DNA from: Udeniomyces pyricola
Taxonomy: Eukaryota > Basidiomycota > Tremellomycetes > Cystofilobasidiales > Mrakiaceae
Direction of reading: 5' to 3'
Length of the DNA: 64,000 bases
Assembly: GCA_039545295.1 (NCBI GenBank)
Contig: BCIK01000002.1
Span: 444,841-508,840, forward strand
A program made the translations under genes and the position numbers. A model generated the notes under the pieces. That model made no database searches, was not told the DNA's origin, and saw only the letters and a program-made list of their open reading frames with translations. This document shows, in pieces, positions 1 through 10,737 of the stretch (its first letter is position 1; every line of letters starts with the position of its first letter).

Positions 1-17
1 TAGACCATACTATCTGA

Positions 18-2685
18 TCAGTCCCTCTTCTTGCCTTTCACTGCTTCCATCACTACAATCAAATCCCTCGTTTCTCGCGTATCATGAACCCTTACGACCT
101 GAACAATCCCACTCTCGACACATCCCGCCACGATGGCCGCACTTCCATACCCTCTTTCCCTCGGAACGGCCTGATCCGTCAACTCGCCAATGAACCGCTT
201 CCGACTCGCCCCAACGAGCAACGGATACCCTTCCAACGGCGATCCCGGTCCGACGATTCGAGCCAAGTTCGCCAGGAGTTCGAGGTTCTGCGCGCTCGTC
301 TTGGCGAAGCCAATGCCAGGATCGAGGAGGATGTTGAACCGTTTGACGCCAGCGTCAAGGGCTTCCTGGACGGTTTGAGTGAGTTCCGAAATGACGCCCG
401 TGAGGACGTCGTCGTTGTCGTACGAAGTTAGAGAGCTCATCGTATGAGAATCCCCTCGGGAATGCATGAGGACGACGGGAACGTTGGCTTCCGCCATGAG
501 AGCCAACATGCCAGGTTCCCGACCTCCTCGAACGTCGTTGATACACGTAGCACCCGCGGCCAGAGCGGCCCGAGCGACATCCGGTCGGTAGGTATCGATC
601 GAGATGGGGCATGTCAATCCGCTCGAACGAAGAAGTTGGATGATTGGGACGACACGAGAAGCCTCTTCGGTCGATGAGATGAGATTGGTCGTCCCGCTAG
701 TAGGCTTGGTAGAGAGTCCTCCGAGATCGAGGATCGTCGCGCCCGAAGCGAGCATCTCGCGAGCGGTCGAGAGCGCATGCTCTGGAGACGAATAGGAAGC
801 TCCATCCGAAAAGGAGTCGGGAGTAAGGTTGAGAATGGACATGATGAGTGTCTTGGGAGTGTGAGCAAAGGATGTCGTCGATGGTGCCACAGACGCGTCG
901 GATGCCGGTTCGGTCGTGAGGAATGGGATCAGGCGGGAGAGGTCAGAGGGAGAGGAGGGAGGGAGCGAAGTGTAAAGAGCCGAGATTGGCTTCCGAAGGA
1001 CTGGATGGACGAGTTTGGGACACAAGCTGTTGGTCGAAGGATCAGGTGCGAGCAGGAAGATTGGAAGCCATGATCAAGATCGAAAAACACATGCCAAAGC
1101 CCATCAGTAAGAGAACGAGACCACCATCAGGGCCGATCGTAAACTGACAGACGCAACTTACTCCATCAGAGGTCTCAACACAAACTCCCTTTCAGCAATC
1201 GATCGATGGGGGATCGTCAATCCACCCTCGAATTCATCCGAGGTACAATCCAACACGATGTCATCGTAGAGAAGGATATCGAGGTCAACGACTCGGGGAC
1301 CGTTGGTAAACGTCTTGACGCGTCCAACCGCGGCCTCGATAGACTTGAGGAGCGACAAAAGGGCGAGTGGGGACAGCGACGTCGTGATCTGGTACAGAAA
1401 AACAACATGATCGACACGTCACGACCCGGGTAATTCAGATCAGTGGTTGTGTCGCAAGAGAGATGGACAAGCGCCGACGCGTTCGGTCGTTGAGGCGTCT
1501 TTGGTTAGAAGCGCTGTATGACGCACCTTGAGAGCGCCATTGAGGAACCTCGCTTGATCCTCGACATACATCGGTTCGCTTTCATAGAGAAAGCTCGTCT
1601 CTACGACTCTCGACGATCCAGACGCGTCGATGAGGCTCAGGGCCGACTTGATGTGTGTGAGCCGATCACCAATGTTGCTGCCAAAGGCCAGATAGGCGAC
1701 GTGATGTTCTGAAGCAAGATCATCAGCGGTGTATTTTTGGGAGGAAGGAGTGTTTGACGAGCGAATGGGGGAAGTGGAAGGTTGCCGAGTGATTTCGACC
1801 GAGGCATAGCGCGCAAAGGTAATGGCGTAAGGTTTGGAGACTCGAACAGTCAACCACGGCAGGCCCGGGTAGTCTTGAGGAAGCTGGAGCGCGAGAAGAT
1901 GAGAGGAGAGGTCCTGGGCGAGAGATTCAATGGTCTGATATGAGGAGGGAGTCACGAACTGGTGACGGTGAGAGCGGTGGGGGGGGGGGAAGATGGACCG
2001 ACGATCGAAAAGCATTGCGAGAGAGCCGAGATAAGTACACAACGTATCACCATGTTGAGTCAAGTTTCTGGTTCGGGATATCCTTCAGAATGCTTACGTC
2101 ATGGATGGCATCGCCAAACAGTTTGTACGGCAGGAAAGAAGTCGAGGACGCTGAGTTGAGCGGAATCGTAACGTCGACGACGACACCTTGTTTCTCCAAT
2201 CGTTCCTGAGGGTTGAGTCCGATGATGCACCGAACGTCAATTCCAGTGAGCTCGATCCTGTCATTCTTGGGCGAGGGTTCAGTTGTAGCAGCAATCCCGT
2301 CCTGCGCTCGGTCAATGATAATCTTGGCTCTGCCGCCGGAGAGAACCTTTGATGCTTCTAGTTGGACCTCGACCTGGTCGCCTCCCAACTCGAGGACACA
2401 ACTCGCGATGGCTTCGGCACAGACCTCGAGACTGTCCCATGGTTGGCTCTGGCAGAGGGCAGTGATGGCTTTGGAGGTGGTTGAGTAGTTGATGGATCGC
2501 GGGGGAAGGTTATCGATGGACGCGGGAGAAGCGAGCGGTGTGGAGATGGCTAGGGAAAGGAGGAAGGGAGATGGTTGGGATCGAGACCAATGGTCGAGAC
2601 CGATGGTGAGAGGGAGGGAGAGAGCGGTGATTAGGATCTTGTCGGTTGGAAGCATGTCGTCCTGAGCGGATGGAGGAGTTGACAT
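18..2685 (-). CDS. FOL1: FOL1: trifunctional folate enzyme (dihydroneopterin aldolase, HPPK, dihydropteroate synthase)
   Basis: This cytosolic or mitochondrial enzyme carries three consecutive steps of folate synthesis, from dihydroneopterin to dihydropteroate. Exons on the minus strand are 2685-2098, 1958-1527, 1388-1162 and 1026-18; phases agree at every junction and give 751 aa. The first ATG of the exon at 2685 was chosen, because the longer frame to 2697 begins with TTG. The N-terminal part holds two dihydroneopterin-aldolase-like repeats, the second starting near 'RIELTGIDVRCIIGL'. HPPK follows, with 'VAYLAFGSNIGDR' and 'RVVDLDILLYDD'. DHPS is last, with 'SILNLTPDSFSDG', 'ISIDTYRPDVA', 'INDVRGG', 'LLDPGIGFAKT' and 'GASRKRFIG'. 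The pterin/sulfonamide loop reads 'LGGLSTKPTSG', where most DHPS enzymes have an STRP motif. The gene diverges from FEX. Domain order matches fungal FOL1; identification is firm. Confidence 0.95.
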
Positions 2686-3157
2686 GACGAGTGGCAAAAA
2701 GGGCGAGGTAAAGGAAGAGAACTGGATAGGGTGGGTGGTGGAGCGATGGGTGGGATGTGTTTGAAGGAGTCGTGGGGCCAGTGAGCGGTCGATAGATTGA
2801 ATAGGATGAATGTTTTTGGAGCGGGGACTGCGAGAGCTGGAGGAGAAAGATGAAAAGAGTACGGTGAGGACAAGCCGAGGGGTCTGATATCTAAGTGGCG
2901 AGTTGTAGCGATAAGATTGACGTTGGACGCGACAAAATCGAAAATGTTACGTATTTATTCGTATATAGATTGATATATATCACTTGTATTATATCCATAG
3001 TTCTGTCATGCTATATATATCTCATGCTCGTCGCGTCGACCACCCTCGTCCAATCCAGCCAGATACTTCACCCTTGGCTCATTTAATTTTCTTACCCCAT
3101 CCGCACACATAACCCAACCCAACCCAACCCAACCCAACCCAATCCAACCCAAGCCAG
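2686..3157. promoter_or_regulatory. Divergent promoter between FOL1 and FEX
   Basis: This 472-nt spacer separates the start codons of two divergently transcribed genes. The FOL1-proximal half is purine-rich on the plus strand, so pyrimidine-rich in the FOL1 sense. The middle (about 2935-3025) is AT-rich with several TATATA-like stretches. The FEX-proximal end is an AACCC pentamer array that runs almost into the FEX start codon. Confidence 0.6.
3111..3155 (+). repeat. (AACCC)n pentamer array just upstream of FEX
   Basis: Six perfect AACCC units (3111-3140) are followed by AATCC, AACCC and AAGCC, ending three bases before the FEX ATG. The opposite strand therefore reads GGGTT repeated, giving more than four GGG runs separated by TT. 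This fits the classic G-quadruplex pattern, with an i-motif or C-rich leader on the coding strand. Confidence 0.9.
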
Positions 3158-4862
3158 ATGGCGCCCCATCTCGCCTCGAGCGAGAAGCCACTTGGACCGT
3201 CACAAGCCCCGTCAGGAAGCCCTTCGTTCTCTCAATCCGGTCCCCCAATCGGTCAGCTCCAACATCGTCACTCTTCCTTCTCTCCCCCCTCAGCCCACCA
3301 CACCCATGCTCACGTAGCATCTTCATCTTCCTCATTCTCTCGCCCGCCTCGCAAGCTTCCCCCACCTCCATCATCCTCACCCCCTTCGCTCGTCTCACCT
3401 CACCTCCTAGCGCTCTTCATTCTCTTCTCCGTCTTTGGTACGCTCGCTCGCCTCGGTCTCACCGCCCTCTTCACCTATGACGGCCAAGGCGTGTTCCCGC
3501 TCATCTGGTCGCAAGCCGTCGGATGTTTCCTCATGGGCGCCTGTTCAGGAAGAAAGCAAGATCTGGAGCGTTGGGTCGGACCAGTCGGCTTCGTTGGGTT
3601 GACAACGGGTTCGTTTCAGCAAGGATTCCCGTTTCAATTCCATCGTTTCCAATGATTTAGACACATCCAAGAAGCCAAACATGACCCAAGACTGACTCTA
3701 GAGATCAAAATCTCGCCGACATGTTCTCCAGGACTTTGTGGTTCGATCACGACGTTCTCCTCTTGGATGCTTCAGTCGTTTGAAGCGTTCTCCATCGAGG
3801 ACGGCTTCGCCCGATCCGGTTTGCATGACGTAAGCCCGAAGAGGAGGCCATCTTACCAGCTTTTTTTATCTTTTTTTTTTGTGGACACCGAGTCAATCTG
3901 TGCCTCGAAACAAGAAGATAGTCAGTGAGACTGATGCTAGCAACGCTCTCATCTCCCCTACGTCTTGTTGTGACTTTACACCGTCGTCACCAATCGCTGC
4001 ATTCTTGATTCTACCCGTCCCCCCCCCCCTTCAGGCAACGGCCGGCATCACTCAAATCACCTTGACAATTTCCTTTTCTCTGTTCTCCTTCCACCTCGGC
4101 CGTCACCTGGTCCAACGACTTCCATATCACACTCCATCTTCCTCATCTCCAAATCTCCCCCTGTCCGATGCCCATTCCATCAAACCCACCCATCCTCACC
4201 CTCGGCTTCTTCTCCTGACGACACTGTTCTCCTTCTGCCTGTACATCGCTGCGCTCCTCCTTCTCATCCTCCTCCCGGCCTCGTTCCATCCAGGTCGTCG
4301 GATCCTCTTCGCCTTGATTTTATCCCCATTCGGAACTTACCTTCGATACCTCCTCTCCCGCACCCTGAACCCTTACTCGAAACTCTTCCCCATCACCGGC
4401 ACACTCGTCGCCAATCTTCTCGCGACGTTAATCCTGAGCGTGTGTTTCTTACTCCAACGGTTACGTGGCGTTGGGGGAGGAGGAGGAGGGGTGAGCTTGA
4501 TTCAATGCCAGGCGATGCAGGCGTTTGAGGATGGGTTTTGTGGATGCCTTAGCACGGTCAGTACATTCGTCGCCGAGATTGACACGTTGTCCCAAGCACC
4601 TCCCAAATCGTCGGATGGTACATCAGACGATGCTCCAACAAAGGAAGGAGGGGCTGAGCGGGACGGTGAGGTGGATGAAGAGATGAGAAAGCGACGACAG
4701 GAATGCCGACAGTGGTTCAGACCAGAGGGATCCTGGCGAGCGTGGGCGTACTTTGGAGCCAGCGTGTTTGGAGGGATCGTCATCGTCGTGGTTGTGGTTG
4801 GGAGTGGCCGGTGGGCGAGGAGGAGCAAGGGTGGAGGGTTTGGAACGGTTTGTCGGTATTGA
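3158..4862 (+). CDS. FEX1: Two-domain fluoride export channel (FEX / CrcB-Fluc family)
   Basis: Fungal FEX proteins sit in the plasma membrane and let toxic fluoride leave the cell. Exons 3158-3608, 3732-3829 and 4035-4862 keep phase and give 458 aa; the first intron uses a GTTCGT donor. An N-terminal Ser/Pro/His-rich tail of about 80 residues precedes two CrcB-like halves. The first half carries 'GLCGSITTFSSWM', the second 'GFCGCLSTVSTFV', both matching the family's Thr/Ser-Phe signature. The second half has 'GTLVANLLATLILS', with the transmembrane Asn typical of Fluc proteins. The equivalent first-half segment, 'SQAVGCFLMG', lacks it, so the halves appear unequal. A Gly run and an acidic linker lie between the last helices. 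Identification is firm; exon 3 is the longest and includes the C-terminal helix 'GGIVIVVVVVG'. Confidence 0.92.
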
Positions 4863-5762
4863 TGTTGATCTGAGGGTAGAAGGAAAAGGATGTTGTCATA
4901 ATCGGCTGTGATGCAGATCATGGCTAGATATATGTATGTTGTATGCGGGACATATCACGACCTCGATTAACGCCTTTAAAAAAATAGACCATATATATAT
5001 ATATATATACGGTTATGTATCAGGATTCAGAAAAGGAAGTTGGTCGAGGCGTATATACATATATGTAAAGTGACAAAGAAAATTCAACAGGTGAAGCATT
5101 GTAACTTGACAAACCTTTGAAGAGTCAATTAGCCAGTAGTTTTATCAGCCAATTCGGCCCATTCGGACTCCCCTCCTAGCTCGGTCAACTGCTTCGGCGG
5201 CCGCGTTGGCGCGTGGGCGCGACGACGTCTCGTGCGATTTCACGCTGATCGTGCCATGGATCGAACGACCGTCGGATCCGGAACTGAACTCCCGGGGCAG
5301 CGAGCGTGAGGCTACAGCACCCTCAGTACTCGACAGCCTTGAGTCTGATCCCATCAGGTCAATGTTGTGCCATATATATGTATATGTATATATATCGGCA
5401 CCCAAGTCGACATGCCCTTGCATGCAAGCTAAGAAAGACGCTGCATCAACGATTTAGACGATGCCCAAGACATATGATGATGATGATGATATAAGACGTA
5501 CGTATACGACGGCTCGAGGTCAACGTAAGGGGGCGGCCGAGGGATGAGTGAGACGTCGAATCGCGTCCTGTCGGCCAAGTGCTCGCTCGATCATGGCGAT
5601 CATTCCTTTAGCTCTCCCGGCATGGAATGACTGTATCGTCGATAACTTATCACCTTCTTGACCTTTGATCCTTCCATATTCCATCCACCACCAAGTCAAC
5701 CAACGTCCATCGCTCAATCCTTCGCCCACACACACACACCCATCCCATCACTCCCGTTGGTC
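4863..5762. other. Intergenic region, AT-rich, no gene seen
   Basis: This is the 3' flank of FEX and the promoter of the next gene. It contains an (AT)n microsatellite at about 4991-5009, several TATATA or TATACATATA stretches (5050-5065, 5370-5395) and a short ATG/ATGATG run near 5475. Short open frames on both strands lack coding character. Confidence 0.5.
4991..5009. repeat. (AT)n microsatellite downstream of FEX
   Basis: About nine AT units in the 3' flank of FEX. Similar tracts lie at 24615-24641, 45640-45659, 54211-54226, 55930-55955 and 59393-59412, always between genes. Confidence 0.85.
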
Positions 5763-7555
5763 ATGAGCTTCAACTCTCCCAACGCCCAGCCTATCGTCTT
5801 TTCCCTTTCCTCTTTCCTCCTTGTCCTCCTCGCAACGGCATCCGCTTTCCTGACGAGTGCTCCTACGGCCAAGCCTCCAGCCGTCATTGGCCTGTTTCTC
5901 TGCTGGGCCAGCCTTGATCGAAAAGACAACCTGCTGCATGATCCCTCGACAGGGTTGAGCTGTCTGTCGTCTGGAGAGTCGTGGCGGGGGTCAGAGCTAG
6001 CGAGCGAAGTGGAGTCACCCTTGGCAGTCGTACGAGGCGAGCCGTAAGCAAGATTCGTCAGCCGATGTCCTGTCGCTTGATCCGTTCCCGTTGTCTGACA
6101 AACCTGCTCGCTCTCTCTTTCCCTCTCTCTCTCCTGTCTCTCGCTTGTGTGGCTTCCTTTTGGGCTTGAATATTAATCATCGAATCCCGATCTCCATCAT
6201 CTCATCGTCCTGGCCCATGCACGCCCGCTCCGTCCATGATCCGGCCAACCATCCGTCCTCGGTTGACTATTCGCTCCGCAGGCCAATTCTACCCATGGTT
6301 CTTCTCCCAACTCTTCTCTTGCTTTCCCTCTGTTATCACCTCCTTCACGGCTACATATTTTGGGGCGAGCTCTCCCTCTTTGGGTCGACCCCTTCACCAG
6401 CAACCTTCATATATCGCTCACCCAACAGCCACGCTCACAGGCTTGCCAATTCCAGTCAAACGTTTGGAAGCAAGAAGTGGAGGACGAAGTGGAGGGAGCT
6501 TGCTAAGCTCATTGGCATCCTTGGAGGAATCCTTTCCATCATCATTGTACGCTCCGCACTCTGATGGCATTGCTCAATCGTAAATTGAAGCTTCAAATGG
6601 GTGATTGACGGCTTTTGCCTTAATAACTTCCCCCCCCCCCCCTTCCTCCTTCCCCGGACAGACATTCGACGCCTTCCTCCCACACCTCTTCTCCTTATCC
6701 GATCCGTCCTCCTCAACATCTTCCTCGCCATCTCCCCTCGGGTACACCCCAGACGACCCATCTGTTGTCTACGAGCAAGCACTCCCAATGTTTCTCGAGC
6801 CTGTTCTGCCAGGCTCTGGCGTCTGTAAGTATGTTCACGCTTGGCTGCCAAGTGTTTGGCCTGTCGCTCAATGCTGCGGGAGGACTGACAGTATTGTACT
6901 GCTCTTCCGCTTACTTCTCCTCCAACCCTACTCCGTTCCCCTCGTCCCCTTCATGTCACACGTCGCATCTTTAGTCCTGGTCATGGCCGCAGGGATGTTG
7001 ATGTTGCATGGGGGTACGGGATGGTCCGATGACGATGTGAATGAGGACGACGATGAAAGTGACTCGACTCCGTGAGTGACGATGTCTTTTTGATTGGTCT
7101 CGCCCGCTCGTGCCATCCTCTCTACGTCATGACAGGATCGAGACAACTTGAGCGGATGGAATTTTGCTGACATGACATGTTGTCGACCCTTTATAACGAC
7201 TCGTCCACGTAGGTTCGATCTTGAGAAATCTGCGCCCTTCCTCACCAGCAGTCTCCACTCATCGTTACCTACTTCTCTGACCACGGGACCAGGATCGAAT
7301 CGGTTCCTGCTGGTGCTCAAAGATATCCCAGAAGAAGACGATGAGAATCGACAATCGATACCGTATGTAAATTTGATTTTTTTTTGTGCTTTTCGTCGTG
7401 GCTCTGCTGTTGTACATGACTCGGAGTGGGCTTAGGTCGACCAAGGCTGCAACTCATCACTCGTCTCGTTGTTCTGTGTTTTGGTCTCAATCGGGATCGT
7501 AATACCGTGCAGATCTTCACCTACAAGTCTCTATATCGTTCGATCTAGCCGATAG
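5763..7555 (+). CDS. Hypothetical multi-pass membrane protein
   Basis: I do not recognise the family. A phase-consistent model of exons 5763-6043, 6282-6546, 6662-7071, 7213-7366 and 7436-7555 gives 409 aa. The start is the ATG opening 'MSFNSPNAQPIVFSLSS'. Several strongly hydrophobic segments are visible: 'VFSLSSFLLVLLATASAFL', 'MVLLPTLLLLSLCYHLLHGY', 'LIGILGGILSIII', a Leu-rich stretch before 'VPFMSHVASLVLVMAAG', and a C-terminal 'SLVSLFCVLVSIGIVIP'. A Ser/Pro-rich loop follows the third segment, and an acidic run 'DDDVNEDDDESD' lies late in exon 3. A GTAAGT inside exon 3 (near 6823) could be an additional donor. Leucine-rich low-complexity helices make the exact topology uncertain. It is followed by a T/C-rich 3' region. 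Confidence 0.5.
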
Positions 7556-10500
7556 ATTCCCTCCGACCCCATAGTGTTGGCCTTTTGGGCGCAACACTCA
7601 TTGGTGTCACCAACCACATCGCTCTGTCATGTCCCTATACTCTACACTTTCGCGCCTTATTCATCTTCCAACATCACGGTCTATCAGCCCAGCTCTGTCC
7701 TGTAACACTCCTCTCTTATTCACTTTTCGAAGAAACCAAATTAGCACAGACATCTTTATTTACAGATGTCTAACCCCCCCCCCCCCTCCCCAGTCATTGC
7801 CTCGATTTGCTTCAAACCTACCTTGCGTCTTGCTCCTTTTATCCACTCTTTATCGCACTATTTGCTTTTCTTTCTCTTCTCTATGCTTGTGTTCCATCTT
7901 TCATCTTCTTTCCCCTTGATCCCTCGCTATCTCACGATGTATCTCAATTGGCTACTTTTTAATCGCTCCCTTAGCTGCTTTACTGGTCAAAAGCTTCCTT
8001 GTCCTTCCTCGTTTCCTCTCTCTCTTACTGCCTTATTTTTTCTTTTTTTCTTTGCTTTCGCCTACTAAGATCTCTGCCTCTCACGGTGTACCGATAGTTT
8101 CATTCTTCGTCCTTTCTTCTTCTTCTTGCTTTGGCTCTTCGTTGAATTAGCTTCTCGTATCTTCTTGCCTATTCTTTTNTTCTTTTTTTTTTTTTACTCT
8201 TCTCTTTCTCTCTCTCTCTCCCTTTTCTCGTCTTTGGTTCGTGTTCTTGACTCGAGCTGCTTTGTGTTTGACGATGTATGTTGATTGGTTCTCTATTCCC
8301 TGTTAATCCGCGGCGTTCTATAAACATTAAAAACGCTCGCGGCTGTGCGCGGGCGTGTACGGTTGTGCTGCATCAGCATCGTGACGCGTCCGCAACCTAT
8401 GAGATCAAGATTTTGTGAGCAAAACTACGGTCGGTGTGGGCACGCGATTGAAGTCGAAACGTATATTTCGTAGCTACGGAACTGTAAATCTGGGAGATGA
8501 AAGACGTATATTTTTTAAGCACATGAAAATCATCAGACCGCGAATAGGAGTGACACCACGCGAGATATAACGAACGCCGAGGGTCTGGCACTACAAAGAG
8601 GACATGGGTTACCCCCCGAACACATACTGTTCGCGCCACCTCGCGCTCTGGTCCCGAGACTAGGCCCCATCCATTCTTATGCTATAGACACGACGTATAT
8701 TACGTAATATGCAATATGTAATGTATAATATATGTTACGCTTGTAACGTCTCGTTACATAACCAGTTCCGAAAGCTCGATATTCTATGACCGATGACCTT
8801 CGCGCGGTACGCGCCACGTATATGTCACATCCGGATTCGCCTCCACCACCTGCGGCTTGATCGACGAGCCCTTCCTTGCTCCTGCAACGCGGTGTCGTCG
8901 TCAATCAATATACCACCTTCATCCATAGGTCTGCACACAACCCACCATACATCGCTGCCACGCCTCGGCCATATCTACCCTGCACAATCCATGCCCGCTG
9001 CCGCCGTTCAAACTGGCGATACCTAAACATGCTCCATGGGGACCTCAATGGCATTGGGCTCGAGAAGGATTGAAGAAACTGGATCTATGCCCACGAAACC
9101 TGTCACTGCGTGTGCTAGTGAAATGTGTCCTGATTAGTCGATCCAGGTTTGCCTTCAGGATAACTCTCGCTGATAACGACGCCCGGAGTCATGCAGGAAT
9201 GTATGCCAGCTGCCCCGTCATGGCCCATCACTTTCTTTCCTTCCACTCCATTCATAACCGATGCGTGCCAAGCTTCGAACTGATTCTCATATATGTTCAT
9301 GAATCTGTACCATCAGTCTACTGCGTCCTCCTCCTCGATAGCACCATCGTCCCTGACACTTTTGAAACCCGTTCAGCGCTCAGCCCTCCCCCCTCCCTCC
9401 CCCTTCCTCTCCTCTGACTCGATCGGACTTGCTACAGGGTACCAGTCGTCAAAGGCTAAGCTCCGTTTAGCTACCTCCAGGAATCATTTCGCACGTTGTT
9501 TCCCTTGAGTCTGCTGTCTCTTCCATAACTGTACATGCGATAATATAAAGGACCTCTGCCCCATCGTTTCTACTAGTCAGCTGAATCTATTAATTGTGTT
9601 CTCCTTCTTCCCTCTTCAAACTCAGCACTAAGCAGAGCCTAACTGAAACATTTTAGCTGGTAGTCCCGCGAAGCTGATTCATTTTACTTGTATCTCGTTG
9701 TTGTGATGGGTAGGCAAACAGAGCATGCATGTACTCGCTTGGAAGAAAGGGGATCACGTCTGTGAACCATGCAGTCATTAATCATCACAGTCAGCTGGCT
9801 AGGCTCAGACTCGATCGGCCGGTCGAATCACGACTTCTAAGAGTGGTATACGTACTGATCGGGGGAGCGCAGCTACCCGGCGCACATGTGATACGCTGCA
9901 GGTTTTGCTGCGTTCTTGACGATGGCTCTATCTGCTAAGTAACCACGTCTGATCGGAAGAATCTCACAGGGCTGAGAGCTATCAGTGATAGGACAGGTGT
10001 GCGTGCGACGTGCTGTACGCGCTGTACGCGCTCTATACGTTGTACGACGTTGTACGTTGTACAGTGTGGGTTGTCCCGTCGCATAAATGTATCGTATGAG
10101 TCACGGACTCTCCGACTTTCCGACTGTCTCATCGTAGTCGGCCGTTGATCGACGTCGATTCGTTTTGTACCGTCCGAGTTGGGTCGGGCAGTTACGAGGC
10201 GCGCGAGAAATCATGAACCATAGCTACCAAGTAATTCATGAGACAGTGGGACCTGAGGCCTGAGGCCGAGACGGATCATCGAATAGCAAGGGACGTCCGG
10301 GGTAGACAACCAGCTTGTCGTTGGGTTCCGGATATCTCATATCTGATCCCAGGCCTGGTCCATATTGCATGTTGAGCGTTACCAGCTATCGGTTGATAAG
10401 TCGATCGATGATCAGTGTCCAAGTGGTTCACTGTTCACCCGAAGCCCTCGGCATCAATAGTTTGACCTGGCCCCTTTTTCCGAGGTATGACGGGGTATCG

Positions 10501-10737
10501 GTATGGGGTACTCCGGAAACTCGGTTTTGGTCATTCTCCACCTTGTCCGGTTTTGAGACATTTTTCGCTTGTTTGATCGATGCTGTATTTTATTTGCTTG
10601 GCTCGTCATTTACTCCTACAGTCCTGGTCTCTTACCCTGCCTCAGCGAACCTGTATATCTTCCCCCTCACCTCCAACCGTCTTCGCAATTCTCGCATCAC
10701 AATCAACTTTCCCATTCTCCTTAAGCCGACCCTCAAA
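7556..10737. other. Large gene-poor region, pyrimidine-rich then AT/GC mosaic
   Basis: No supported gene was found in 3.2 kb. From about 7590 to 8240 the plus strand is strongly T/C-rich, resembling the 3' untranslated or terminator DNA of the gene before it; one undetermined base lies at 8179 inside a T run. From 8300 to 8760 the sequence is mixed with AT-rich patches. Near 10005-10065 there is an imperfect array of TGTACG(CGC)-like units, and near 10250 a short CTGAGGC duplication. Open frames here are short and lack homologous motifs. The distal part is the upstream region of the CPL1-like gene A. Confidence 0.5.
10005..10065. repeat. Imperfect TGTACG-rich array
   Basis: Units such as GTGCTGTACGCGCTGTACGC and GTTGTACGACGTTGTACG follow one another; several are palindromic (GTACGAC/GTTGTAC). 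It sits 670 nt upstream of CPL1-like gene A. Confidence 0.6.

Noticed and set aside
3111..3155. AACCC array as a telomere remnant
   Set aside because: The unit is 5 nt rather than the TTAGGG type, the array is short and lies in a promoter between housekeeping genes.
9729..10132. Possible tRNA or structured RNA near stem-like GC segments
   Set aside because: I could not find an acceptor stem, a T-loop GTTCGA-type sequence and an anticodon arm in the right order.
10315..10737. In-frame extension upstream of the CPL1-like A signal peptide
   Set aside because: The frame is open for 141 more codons, but a start there would bury a perfect signal peptide inside the protein, and the DNA lacks coding character.
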